NCBI RefSeq assembly: GCF_000014965.1
Contig: NC_008554.1
Location: 1,228,001-1,292,000, forward strand
Direction: 5' to 3'
DNA: 64,000 nucleotides
Source: Syntrophobacter fumaroxidans MPOB
GTDB lineage: Bacteria; Desulfobacterota; Syntrophobacteria; Syntrophobacterales; Syntrophobacteraceae
Positions 1 through 9,100 of this stretch are shown in pieces. A program made the translations under genes and the position numbers. The stretch's first letter is position 1; each line of letters opens with the position of its first letter. Under the pieces are notes generated by a model. The model ran no database searches, was not told where the DNA came from, and worked only from the letters and a program-made list of their open reading frames with translations.

Positions 1-367
1 CCGTAAACGCAAGCATTTTCTTCTCTTCGAGGGTTCCGTCGCCGAGCCTCGTTTCCAGGTCGCCGGGGATCACGAACGACAGGTAGTCGAAAATACGCTC
101 GTGAATCTGGAGCCTCCACTCCCGGCCCGACCGGGTCAGCACGCTCACGATTCTGATTCTGTTGTTCTCGTCTTCGAGACGAACGATGGACAGATGGTCC
201 ATCAATTGGCCGAGCTTGAGGGAATCGGTTCCTTTTCGATTCTTGAAGTAGGGGATCACCCGCCTGCGCACGATGCCGCCGAGCAACCGGGCGACATCGC
301 CGGCCCTCTCGGGGCTTGGCAAAGGCAACGTGCTCAAAATGCGATAGTCAAACTCCATAGGAAACAT
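1..367 (-). CDS. Hypothetical protein, N-terminal part (runs off the window)
   Basis: An open minus-strand frame enters from the left edge with no stop in the window, so only the first ~122 residues are visible. I chose the ATG at 367 because a GAGGGGG ribosome site lies 5 bases upstream; an in-frame ATG at 358 has no such site. The visible part begins MFPMEFDYRILSTL and is charged and soluble, with a basic stretch near residues 33-45 and no signal peptide or membrane segment. I do not recognise the family. It is codirectional with the FAD oxidoreductase upstream (stop at 524), about 155 bases away, so the two could be cotranscribed. The reading frame is well supported; its function is unknown. 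Confidence 0.55.
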   Translation of the reverse strand, partial: MFPMEFDYRILSTLPLPSPERAGDVARLLGGIVRRRVIPYFKNRKGTDSLKLGQLMDHLSIVRLEDENNRIRIVSVLTRSGREWRLQIHERIFDYLSFVIPGDLETRLGDGTLEEKKMLAFT

Positions 368-523
368 GCCATCCCCCTCGTCTGACCACGGGATTGCCCT
401 GACGTTCGAATCGAAAAACCGGGTCATCGATCACCCGGCCGCATCCACGCGCGATCGTGTGGAGCGCCGGCGCCTTCCGCGCCGGATGGTCGAAGGCGAT
501 AACTCGGCGGGCCTGTGGTTGCT

Positions 524-1894
524 TCAGCCGGAGGAACCCTTGGCACCCGGCTGCCGGTTTGCACGGATGATCGCCCGCGCCGCCACGACACCGCTGACGG
601 AAGCCTGGATGAGCCCACGAGTGATGCCGGCGCCATCGCCGACGGCGAACAGGTTCCGGACGGGAGTCTCCAGATCGGCCGTGAGCTTGAGACGGTGTGA
701 ATAGAACTTCACCTCCACGCCGTAGAGCAAGGTGTGCCGGCTGTTGATCCCCGGTGCCATCACGTCCATCGCCTCGATCATCTCGAGGATGTCTCTGAGG
801 TGGCGGTACGGCAGAGCGAAACTCAGGTCTCCGGGAGTCGCCGCGCGAAGGGTCGGTCGGGTCAGGCAGCGCTCCAGCCGGGCCGTAGTGGATCGGCGGC
901 CGGCCAGCAGATCCCCCAGCCGCTGCACGATCACCCCGTGTCCCAGCAGATTGGCCAGGCAGGCGATGTTCCGCCCGTAGCTGATGGGATCGTTAAACGG
1001 CTCGGTGAAAAAAGAGCTCACCAGAATGGCAAAGTTGCTGTTCTCGGTCTTGCGCGATGCGTAACTGTGTCCGTTGACCGTTGCGAGTCCGTCCAGCTCC
1101 TCCACCACGACCTCTCCGTGAGGGTTCATGCAAAAGGTTCGAACCTTGTCGTCGAAAGTGTGCGAATAGTGAATCAACTTGGCCTCATAAGCGGCTTCAG
1201 TGAGCGGGGCCAGGACCTCCGCCGGCACCTCGACACGCACGCCGATGTCGACCGGGCTCGGCACGGACGGGATCCCCAGTCGTCGGGCCTCCTCGCGGAC
1301 CCAGACAGCACCCGCCCTGCCCGGCGCCGCCACTACGTGACGCGCCGACACGACCGTTCCATCCTCCAGGGTCAACCCCGTAACGGTCGAATCCTCAACA
1401 AGGATTTTTTCCGCACGGCATAGAGTACGAATCTCGACGCGCTCCGTGAGGCGCTCGCGCAGATTCCGCAATACGAGCCGGCAGTTGTCCGTGCCGATGT
1501 GGCGCAGGCGGGTGGGAATATAGGTGAGAGCGGCGTGGCGGGCGCGAGTTTTCAACAGATCGATCGCATCGTAGTCGTCTCCAAAGGACCCCGGAGGCGC
1601 ACCGAGGGCCTGGTAGATCCGGTCCACCTGCTCCACCAAAGCGTTCAGATCGTCCGCGGGCAGCAATTCCCCCAGGAGTCCCCCCACATCCGGGGAAAGA
1701 ATGAGCTTGCCGTCGCTGAAGGCCCCCGCTCCTCCCCAACCTCGCAGGAGCCCCCCGGGCCCGTCTCTTCGGCGCTCCCCGAGGTCCGGCCCTTGCTCCA
1801 CCAGGAGGATCGGAGACACCCCCGCCTCCGCCAGGTGAAGAGCTGCGAACAACCCGGCCGGTCCCGCTCCGATCACCGCCACCTCGTAGTCCAT
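524..1894 (-). CDS. NAD(P)/FAD-dependent oxidoreductase (COG2509-like)
   Basis: A 456-residue flavoprotein. The N-terminus MDYEVAVIGAGPAGLFAALH is a Rossmann dinucleotide-binding motif (GxGxxG) for FAD. An acidic residue ends the second strand (LLVEQG), and a second FAD contact, NLFAVGDGAGITRGL, lies near the C-terminus. The overall pattern (GGLLRGWGGAGAFSDGKL, then a long middle domain) matches the uncharacterised FAD-dependent dehydrogenase family COG2509. The ATG at 1894 follows an AAGGGACAGG ribosome site; the frame stays open 15 codons further upstream without a better start. Substrate and redox partner cannot be read from the sequence. It is divergent from the molybdopterin oxidoreductase at 2366. 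Family call confident, function unknown. Confidence 0.8.
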   Translation of the reverse strand: MDYEVAVIGAGPAGLFAALHLAEAGVSPILLVEQGPDLGERRRDGPGGLLRGWGGAGAFSDGKLILSPDVGGLLGELLPADDLNALVEQVDRIYQALGAPPGSFGDDYDAIDLLKTRARHAALTYIPTRLRHIGTDNCRLVLRNLRERLTERVEIRTLCRAEKILVEDSTVTGLTLEDGTVVSARHVVAAPGRAGAVWVREEARRLGIPSVPSPVDIGVRVEVPAEVLAPLTEAAYEAKLIHYSHTFDDKVRTFCMNPHGEVVVEELDGLATVNGHSYASRKTENSNFAILVSSFFTEPFNDPISYGRNIACLANLLGHGVIVQRLGDLLAGRRSTTARLERCLTRPTLRAATPGDLSFALPYRHLRDILEMIEAMDVMAPGINSRHTLLYGVEVKFYSHRLKLTADLETPVRNLFAVGDGAGITRGLIQASVSGVVAARAIIRANRQPGAKGSSG

Positions 1895-2365
1895 AACCTG
1901 TCCCTTTCGGCAAGGTATTGCACGCTTGCGCGTTCCCATGTTCTCACCCGGATGGGGTACGGGTTTCCCGGCATCGAATCAAGGGATCGGCCCGGGCAGG
2001 AACTGCGGGAAACAAACGAGCCGGGATGATCCGTCGACGGCCCCGCGCGGCGTCCGACCATATCCAGCCCGATGGAGCACAGCATCATGCTACGGTCATT
2101 CTACAGGCAATCCGCAAATCCTCAAAGGGCAAAGCCACCGGTGAGCTGCGCGGAAGGCGTGCTCGCCCGCGAAACCGTCGAACCACCCCTTGAGACCTCG
2201 CCTCGTCCCCGGCGGCGGAGGGTTCCCGACGCATCGAAGCTGTCGCGGAAATACGCTCTCGCCGTTTGCCGATGTTGCTGATAGAATCGCCGGGGAGGTG
2301 CGGTTTCCATTACTTTCTCGCCGCGAAACCGGGACTGGCGGCATCGACCTTTGCAGGACCCTTTC
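1895..2365. other. Divergent intergenic region
   Basis: 470 bases separate two divergent oxidoreductase genes and must hold both promoters. I see no convincing -35/-10 pair, sigma-54 site, riboswitch or conserved small ORF; the overlapping open frames on both strands look like high-GC shadows. Confidence 0.4.
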
Positions 2366-4468
2366 ATGTCCGAAAAGTGGATCAAGACCCATTGTGCCCG
2401 ATTCGACCACGGAGGCTGCGGCCTCGAGGTGCTGGTCAAAGACGGAAAGCTCGTGAAAATCAGGGCCGACAAGACCGATGCCTACAGCGAGGGGTACTGT
2501 TGCCCGAAAGGCCTTGCGGGAATCGACCGCGCCTGCCATCCCGCACGCCTCAGGCAGCCCCTGCTGCGCCGTGGCCCCAGGGGCGAGGGCGAGTGGGAAG
2601 CCATCCCGTGGGAGCGGGCACTGGACATTCTCGTTTCCGAATTCCGGAGCGCCATGGCCGGCGGCGGGCCCGAGTCGGTTGCCTTTTGTCAGGGGGCGCC
2701 GCGCGGGCTCGAGTTTTTCATCCTGTTGCGACTCGCCAACCTGTTGAATTGTCCCAATGTGGGTGCCGCTCAACACGTGTGTCACATGCCGCGCGAACAG
2801 ATGGCGGCGGTGACCTGCGGGTTTTTCCCCGTTCCGGATTACGACAGCCCCACACGCTGTGTCCTTTTGTGGGGCAGCGATCCGCAACGAACCAACGAGG
2901 AGGGGATCCTCGGCGTCCGTTTTCAGAAGGCGCTCAAGCAGGGGGCGGGACTCATCGTCGTGGATCCGCTCAAGAGCGGGCCTGCCCGGACGGCCGACTT
3001 GTGGTTGCAGATCCGCCCGGGGACCGACGACTTGCTCGCCGTGGGTCTTCTTCACGTCATCATCGAGGAGGGCCTCTTCGACCGGCCTTTCGTGGAGCGA
3101 TGGACGACGGGTTTCGCGGAATTGAGAGCCGCGGTGCGGCCCTTCGATCCGGCGACGGTTTCGCTCGGCACGGGCATTCCGGCGGAACGGATCACCTCCG
3201 CGGCCCGGCTCTATGCGAAATCGCGTCCGGCCATGATCCACTGGGGAAATGCCGTCGAGCATTCCGCGAACACCTCCCAGACCTGCCGGAGCCTCGTGCT
3301 CCTGATGGCCCTGACCGGCAATCTCGAGGCGCCGGGAGGGAATGTGAAAGCCGAAGCCCCCAACGTCATGCGTCCTGCCGAGCTGATCTGCCTGAAGCAG
3401 TTTCCGGGAAGGATCGATAAGCTTCCGAACCGCACTTGGGGCCTGATTCCGAGACTTCTGACCGTCCCCAACTGGATCCTGTTCCACAGCATCCTCGATG
3501 CGTCACCCTATGCCGTGCAATGCCTTTACGTGCAGGCGACCAACCCGCTCATTTCCTGTTCGGAGGCCGACAAGGTTCTCCAGGCACTCCTGAAGCTCGA
3601 TTTTCTGGCCGTGGCGGACATTTTCATGACGCCGACGGCGGCATTCGCTGACCTGGTCCTGCCGGCCGCAACTCACCTCGAGTACAACGACATCGGCCAC
3701 TACGGCCTCCCGCACGGCCTTGTCTTCGCCCGTCCCAAGGCGGTCGACCCGCCGGGTGATGCCTGGCCGGACATCAGGATCCTGAATGAATGGGGAAAGC
3801 GCATGGGGTTCGGCTCGCGATTCTGGGACACGGAGGACCGGATCCTGGAGGCTGTGCTTGAGCCTTCCGGGTTGACCTATGGGGCTTTCGCCGCAAAGGG
3901 ATTGTTGAGCGGCCCTCGAACCCACTATTCATACCGGGAAAAGGGGTTTGCGACACCATCCGGAAAAGTCGAGCTGCATTCCAGCCTGCTCGAACAGTGG
4001 GGGTATTCTCCGGTGCCCACCGTTGGGGTACATGCAGGAACGGACGAGCGGTTTCCATTTCTGCTCACCAGCCGGAAACCAAGGTTTTTCTTTCATTCCG
4101 CGTACAGGCAGATCGAGAGCTTGAGGGAGAGAACGCCCCGCCCCACGGTCATGATCCATCCCGACACCGCGTCCCGCCTGGGAATTGCCGCGGGGACGCC
4201 GGTCAGGATATCCACGGTGTCGGGATCGGTGACGCAATTTGCGGAGCTCACTCGGGACATCGACCCGGAGGTGATCTTCGCGGACTTCGGCTGGTGGTTT
4301 CCGGAAAGAGCGGATGAAATGTTTGCGTGGAAGGAATCGAACCTCAACCAACTGACCGGTGCGGGAGGTCCGACCGACCCCATAATGGGCACGGTACAGC
4401 TGCGCGCGATCCCGTGCAGCATCGAAAAAGCGGAATCCGTGCCCGCCATGAAATCACGAACCCCTTGA
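2366..4468 (+). CDS. Molybdopterin-dependent oxidoreductase with altered Fe-S motif
   Basis: A 700-residue catalytic subunit of the DMSO reductase superfamily (formate dehydrogenase/polysulfide reductase-like), binding bis-molybdopterin guanine dinucleotide. The N-terminal cluster region reads C10-A-R-F-D14-H-G-G-C18, then C46-P-K-G. The usual second cysteine is replaced by Asp14, with His15 beside it. The likely metal ligand is Cys139 in QHVCHMPR. Later motifs typical of the family include VLLWGSDPQRTNEEG, the MIHWGNAVEHS segment, a glycine-rich NLEAPGGNV and a C-terminal beta-barrel domain with LLTSRKPRFFFHS. ATG 2366 is preceded by AGGA; an upstream in-frame TTG at 2351 is less likely. There is no twin-arginine signal, so a cytoplasmic location is inferred. 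No electron-transfer subunit is adjacent. The substrate is unknown. Confidence 0.8.
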   Translation: MSEKWIKTHCARFDHGGCGLEVLVKDGKLVKIRADKTDAYSEGYCCPKGLAGIDRACHPARLRQPLLRRGPRGEGEWEAIPWERALDILVSEFRSAMAGGGPESVAFCQGAPRGLEFFILLRLANLLNCPNVGAAQHVCHMPREQMAAVTCGFFPVPDYDSPTRCVLLWGSDPQRTNEEGILGVRFQKALKQGAGLIVVDPLKSGPARTADLWLQIRPGTDDLLAVGLLHVIIEEGLFDRPFVERWTTGFAELRAAVRPFDPATVSLGTGIPAERITSAARLYAKSRPAMIHWGNAVEHSANTSQTCRSLVLLMALTGNLEAPGGNVKAEAPNVMRPAELICLKQFPGRIDKLPNRTWGLIPRLLTVPNWILFHSILDASPYAVQCLYVQATNPLISCSEADKVLQALLKLDFLAVADIFMTPTAAFADLVLPAATHLEYNDIGHYGLPHGLVFARPKAVDPPGDAWPDIRILNEWGKRMGFGSRFWDTEDRILEAVLEPSGLTYGAFAAKGLLSGPRTHYSYREKGFATPSGKVELHSSLLEQWGYSPVPTVGVHAGTDERFPFLLTSRKPRFFFHSAYRQIESLRERTPRPTVMIHPDTASRLGIAAGTPVRISTVSGSVTQFAELTRDIDPEVIFADFGWWFPERADEMFAWKESNLNQLTGAGGPTDPIMGTVQLRAIPCSIEKAESVPAMKSRTP

Positions 4469-4519
4469 AACTTCGGATGGGGAGACGCTCATCGCCTCAG
4501 CCGACGGAGTGGTTATACC

Positions 4520-5224
4520 GTGAAAGAAAAGGCCGAACGCCCGGATATCTTCGCCGAAGGGCTCACGCGTATCTACCGTCTCGGAATGGGCGAGGTGATC
4601 GGAATTCGCGGCATCGATCTCGAAATCCCGAAGGGTGAACTGGTTGTGCTCAAGGGCGACAGCGGCTCAGGCAAGAGCACCCTGCTCGCCTTGCTTGCGG
4701 GCCTGGACCAGCCCACCGGAGGCCGCCTGTCCGTTGCGGGCCACGATCTGAGCTCGGCCTCCCAGGCGCAGCTCACGGCATTCCGCAGGCAAGTCGTCGG
4801 CATGGTCTTCCAGTCCTTCAACCTTCTCCCCACGCTCACCGTCATCGAGAACGTCTGTCTCCCGGCCTTGTTGGCCGGCAAACCCCACGCCCGCACGCGT
4901 TCCGAAGCCGAAGAGCTGCTGAGCTGGCTGGGAATGGCATCGCGGCATGCGCACCGTCCCTCACAACTGTCGGGCGGGGAGATGCAAAGAACGGCCATCG
5001 CTCGAGCGCTGATCAACAGTCCCGAGATCATCCTCGCGGACGAGCCGACGGGAAACCTGGACAGCAACAACGGCGAAATCGTCATGCAACTGCTGGCCGA
5101 GCTCAATCGCCGTTTTCGCCGCACCGTTATCGTGGCGACCCACAGCACGCTCGCCGACCCTTTTGCCACTGTCTTACTGCGGCTCAAAGACGGCGCCGTC
5201 ACCGAGACGTCATGGATCAAGTAG
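4520..5224 (+). CDS. ABC transporter ATP-binding protein (LolD/MacB/AttE type)
   Basis: A 234-residue nucleotide-binding subunit. Walker A is GDSGSGKST near residue 51, the Q-loop VFQSFNLLPT, the signature LSGGEMQRTAIARAL and Walker B IILADEPTGNLDS, with the switch histidine in ATHS. The DEPTGNLDS and SFNLLPT wording is typical of the LolD/MacB/FtsE group that powers lipoprotein or envelope-stress exporters. It starts at GTG 4520, and its end overlaps the start of the FtsX-like permease by 13 bases, so the two are translationally coupled. Together with the secreted AttH-like protein downstream this resembles an AttEFGH set. The partner is certain from context; the exported substrate is not known. 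Confidence 0.9.
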   Translation: MKEKAERPDIFAEGLTRIYRLGMGEVIGIRGIDLEIPKGELVVLKGDSGSGKSTLLALLAGLDQPTGGRLSVAGHDLSSASQAQLTAFRRQVVGMVFQSFNLLPTLTVIENVCLPALLAGKPHARTRSEAEELLSWLGMASRHAHRPSQLSGGEMQRTAIARALINSPEIILADEPTGNLDSNNGEIVMQLLAELNRRFRRTVIVATHSTLADPFATVLLRLKDGAVTETSWIK

Positions 5225-7815
5225 CCCTTTTTTTCCGGTTGTGGGTCCGGTTCAGCTTTCGCCACCTGCGTGCCCATCCTTGGCGCACGCTTGCAGTATT
5301 GTTCGGGATCGGCCTCGGAGCCGCGGTTTTCACCAGCGTGAGGCTGGCTTCCGACGCTTCGATCGGTTCCTTCAGGGTCAGTGTCGAAGCCCTTTCCGGC
5401 AAAGCCCAATGGACGCTGGCATGTCCGGGGGGGCGGGTACCGGAGGGGATTGTGGCGGATTTGATGCGCTATCCTGCCGTGCAGACCGCATCGCCCTTCC
5501 TGTCCACCTATGTTCATCCTGCCGGAAAAGCGGCCGAGGCCTTTCTTTTGATCGGCATCGATCCCATACTGGATCGTCCGCTGCGCACATGGCGGACCGG
5601 GGCCGCCGATTCTCCCGAACGGTCGCTGCCCTGGTTGAAACTGATGACCGAGCCCAACACCCTTTTGGTGGGAGAAGCGGTTCTGCAATCCCCGGGATCG
5701 GGCTCGGGCGACGGCGTCGAGCTGGCCGGACCGCGGGGCGTGAAACGTTTCACCGTCCTTGGCACGCTCACCTTTGAAGGGCTCGGCATGGTGGAGGGAG
5801 GGCGCGTCGCCATCGCCGATATTGCGACATTCCAGGAATTCACGGGCCTGACGGGCCTCGTGGATCGAATCGATCTCCTCTTCAAACCCGGGGCCACGGA
5901 CAAAGACGTGGACGCCGTCAGGGCAAACCTCCCGCGGGGTGCCGTGCTGGAACGCCCATCGGAATCGGCCGAGAGCGGAGAGGGAATGATACGGGCCTAC
6001 CAGCTCAATCTTTCCGTGCTCAGTTTCGTTTCCCTCTTCGTGGGCATGTTCCTGGTCTACAGCCTCATTTCCCTCCACGCCACGGCACGACGTCATGAAG
6101 TGGCGATCCTGCGATCGATCGGTTCCTCGTCGCGCATGGTTTTTCTGCTCTTCTTTTCCGAAGGGCTTTTCTTCGGCATCGCGGGGTGGCTGATCGCCAT
6201 TCCGCTGAGCTCATTCATGGTCCGCCATCTGCTGGGCGGAATCAGCTCCACCATCTCCAGCCTCTTCGTCCGTATCCAGGTCCAGGATCTGATGCTCAAC
6301 CCATGGGAGGTCGTGCTTTCCTTCGCGCTCACCGTCCTGGTCGCCCTTACGGCCGCACTCCAGCCGGCCTGCTCCGTCATGACCGTTCCTCCGCGGGAGG
6401 CCCTCGCCGCGCGTGACGCCGTCGTCCCGCGACGCACTTCGCCGGTCCGGACTGGGTTCCTGGGCCTTTTTCTCGCGGCGGTCTCGTGGCCTGTCTCCCA
6501 GTACCAGGGGGTATCGGGCGTTCCCGTCGCCGGCTATCTCGGCACATTTCTTCTGTTCTGCGGCTTCTCGCTCACTTCCCCGTTCATCCTTCGGCTGATC
6601 GGGTCTCACCTTTCGCCCGTGTTGAGACGCCTGGGCGGAGAACCCGCCTTTCTTGCCGGGCGGTTCATCCGCGACTCGGGAACGCGGATCGCCATTTCCG
6701 TGGGAGCGCTGATCACGGCCATCGCCCTGTTCGTTTCGCTCGCCATCATGATTCACAGTTTTCGAAACACCGTGCAGCTCTGGGTCGACCAGAGCATACG
6801 AGGCGACCTGTATCTTCGCTCCGCCATGGCCGACATCAACCGGTACCGCAACCACCTTCCCGGCGAAGTCGCGGACCGGCTCCGTCTGCTGCCCCGTGAC
6901 GCCGACGTGCTGCCATACCGGAGAATCTACCTCCGGCTCGGGACCGTGCCCTACCAATTCGAAGCGCTGGATTTGCGCATATTCTTCCGTCACGCCAACC
7001 TGCTGTTGCTGGATGCCCGCCTCGACGAAATCGCTCCCGCGCTCCTTGACGGAAAGGGCGTCGTGGTTTCCGAGGTGTTCGCAAGCCGGACGGGTTTGAA
7101 TTCTGGAAAACGCTTTCGGGCCAACATCGAAGGGTACGACTTCGATCTGCCGGTATTGGGCGTTTTCCGCGACTACAGAACCCAGGGAGGAGGCGTGATC
7201 TACTATCCGTTCGAGCATTTCGCGGATCGAACCGGAGACCCGTCCTGGAGTGGAGCGAGCGTCTATCTCCAGGGATCGGAGACCACCCGTGAAGAAAAAG
7301 CCGCTCAACTGCGCACCAGGCTCCTGAGCGATTTCCCACCGGAGCGATACGCGCTCCAGATGACTCTGGGCAGCGAATTGAGGCGGGCGATTCTGCGCAT
7401 CTTCGACGAAACTTTCGCCGTCACCTCCGTCCTTCTCCTGATCGCATTGATCGTCGCCGCCCTCGGAATGACCACCACCCTCACGGTCCTGGTCCTGGAG
7501 CGCACTCGCCAGATACACACCATAACCGCCACGGGGGCCGGTCACGGACAGATCCGCGCGATGATTTTCTGGGAAGCCCTGCTTATGACGCTGGTGGGTG
7601 AAGTCGTCGGGCTCGGCTGCGGTTTCGCACTGTCACATATCCTGATTTTCGTGATCAACCGACAATCTTTTGGCTGGACATTCCTCTACGGCGTGGACTG
7701 GTTCGCTCTGGCCATGTCGCTGCCGCTGATTCTCGCCGCCTCCCTGCTGTCGGCAATTCCGGCCGCTCAGCTGGTTTTCAGGCAATCGCCGGCCCTGGTG
7801 CTCAGAGAGCATTGA
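5212..7815 (+). CDS. ABC transporter permease, FtsX/MacB-like, duplicated
   Basis: An 867-residue inner-membrane permease. It has an N-terminal membrane segment (residues ~10-35, HPWRTLAVLFGIGLGAAVFT), a large periplasmic domain, then a block of three membrane helices (~265-400). A central membrane pair (~405-470) and a second periplasmic domain follow, and a final three-helix FtsX block runs at ~735-860. Two FtsX domains in one chain match the large permeases of LolCE/AttFG-like and YbbP-type systems. The start overlaps the ATPase gene by 13 bases and the next gene begins 85 bases downstream, so the three form an operon. No truncation is seen. The role in exporting or extracting an envelope substrate is inferred from family. 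Confidence 0.88.
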   Translation: MDQVALFFRLWVRFSFRHLRAHPWRTLAVLFGIGLGAAVFTSVRLASDASIGSFRVSVEALSGKAQWTLACPGGRVPEGIVADLMRYPAVQTASPFLSTYVHPAGKAAEAFLLIGIDPILDRPLRTWRTGAADSPERSLPWLKLMTEPNTLLVGEAVLQSPGSGSGDGVELAGPRGVKRFTVLGTLTFEGLGMVEGGRVAIADIATFQEFTGLTGLVDRIDLLFKPGATDKDVDAVRANLPRGAVLERPSESAESGEGMIRAYQLNLSVLSFVSLFVGMFLVYSLISLHATARRHEVAILRSIGSSSRMVFLLFFSEGLFFGIAGWLIAIPLSSFMVRHLLGGISSTISSLFVRIQVQDLMLNPWEVVLSFALTVLVALTAALQPACSVMTVPPREALAARDAVVPRRTSPVRTGFLGLFLAAVSWPVSQYQGVSGVPVAGYLGTFLLFCGFSLTSPFILRLIGSHLSPVLRRLGGEPAFLAGRFIRDSGTRIAISVGALITAIALFVSLAIMIHSFRNTVQLWVDQSIRGDLYLRSAMADINRYRNHLPGEVADRLRLLPRDADVLPYRRIYLRLGTVPYQFEALDLRIFFRHANLLLLDARLDEIAPALLDGKGVVVSEVFASRTGLNSGKRFRANIEGYDFDLPVLGVFRDYRTQGGGVIYYPFEHFADRTGDPSWSGASVYLQGSETTREEKAAQLRTRLLSDFPPERYALQMTLGSELRRAILRIFDETFAVTSVLLLIALIVAALGMTTTLTVLVLERTRQIHTITATGAGHGQIRAMIFWEALLMTLVGEVVGLGCGFALSHILIFVINRQSFGWTFLYGVDWFALAMSLPLILAASLLSAIPAAQLVFRQSPALVLREH

Positions 7816-7900
7816 CGGCAACACTCTTTCGATGGATTCGGATGCCGGCCCCGGACGGACTTCCGATACCGGGCCGATCCGAAGCGGAGGATCACACTCA

Positions 7901-9037
7901 GTGAACATTATTCGGACACTCGTTCCCGTGTGTGTTTTGTTGCTTTGGCTGTGCCTCCCGGGCACATCCGCAACAGCGCCGGGCGAATCGTATCCGGCTG
8001 TGAGCGGGCCGTGTCTTCTCCGGTTTCCGGACGACCACGGAGCGCATCCCGACTTCCAAACGGAATGGTGGTATTACACGGGAAATCTCCGATCTTCCGA
8101 CGGAAAACCGTTCGGCTTTCAACTGACCTTTTTCCGCAGACGATTGATACCGCCGGGACATGAGGGCACCCTGGCGGAACCGGCCTCGAAATGGCGCACC
8201 GCCCAAGTCTATCTCGCGCACGCGGCCGTCTCGGATATCACCGGCAAGAGATTCCACCATGCGGAGCGCATGTCCCGGGGGACTCTCGGCTTCGCCGGAA
8301 CCCTCGACAGCCCCGGGACGACGACCGTCTTTCTCGGCAACTGGTCGGCCGAACTTGGGGCTGAAATACACCGCCTGAGAGCGGACACCGGAGAGTTTTC
8401 CATCGACCTCGACCTTCGTCCCGGAAAACCCCCCGTTCTCCATGGTCAATCCGGATACAGCCGCAAGGGCCGCAGGCCGGAAAGCGCCAGCTGCTATTAT
8501 TCGCTCACCAGGCTGGAGGCGGAAGGCAGCATCGGCCTGGAGGGCAAAAGCGTCTCCGTGCAGGGAACGGCATGGATGGACCACGAGTTCTCATCGGCCG
8601 CTCTGGAATCGGACCTCGAGGGGTGGGACTGGTTCAGCCTCCAGCTGTCGGACGGCACCGAGCTGATGATCTACCTCCTGCGGGAGAAGGGCGGCCTGGT
8701 CAGCGCCGCATCGAGCGGCACGCTCGTCGAACGTTCGGGGAGCACGATTCACATCGAAAGCACGGACATGGAAGCACAGGCCACGGAACATTGGACCAGC
8801 CCCGACACCGGCGTGCGTTATCCGCAAGAGTGGAGCTTTCGAATCCGATCTCCGGACATGGAATTCACCGTCGTTTCCAATCTGCCGAACCAGGAGATGC
8901 GCACCCCGGGAACCACCGGTGTGACCTATTGGGAAGGAAGCGTCACCGCGCGCGGCAGACGTGCCGGAACATCATTCGAAGCACAGGGTTACATGGAGCT
9001 CACCGGCTACGATAAACCCATGGCCGGCGTCTTCTGA
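7901..9037 (+). CDS. AttH/CrtC-like secreted lipocalin-fold protein
   Basis: A 378-residue exported protein. I start it at GTG 7901 (GGAGG about 10 bases upstream), because the first residues VNIIRTLVPVCVLLLWLCLP then form a standard signal peptide; the longer in-frame start would bury it. The mature part has motifs of the AttH / carotenoid 1,2-hydratase-like double lipocalin family: FPDDHGAHPDFQTEWWYYTG near the N-terminus, GFQLTFFRRR, AWMDHEFSS and WDWFSLQLSDG. It follows the ABC ATPase-permease pair on the same strand, the arrangement of AttEFGH systems, in which AttH is the periplasmic component. Carotenoid hydratase activity is not implied. The ligand is unknown. Confidence 0.82.
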   Translation: MNIIRTLVPVCVLLLWLCLPGTSATAPGESYPAVSGPCLLRFPDDHGAHPDFQTEWWYYTGNLRSSDGKPFGFQLTFFRRRLIPPGHEGTLAEPASKWRTAQVYLAHAAVSDITGKRFHHAERMSRGTLGFAGTLDSPGTTTVFLGNWSAELGAEIHRLRADTGEFSIDLDLRPGKPPVLHGQSGYSRKGRRPESASCYYSLTRLEAEGSIGLEGKSVSVQGTAWMDHEFSSAALESDLEGWDWFSLQLSDGTELMIYLLREKGGLVSAASSGTLVERSGSTIHIESTDMEAQATEHWTSPDTGVRYPQEWSFRIRSPDMEFTVVSNLPNQEMRTPGTTGVTYWEGSVTARGRRAGTSFEAQGYMELTGYDKPMAGVF

Positions 9038-9100
9038 TACGGAGGTGCGTTCACCTGCGGCATCCCGCGCAGGAGGCGAGCGGACCCTCCCCAGGTTCGC

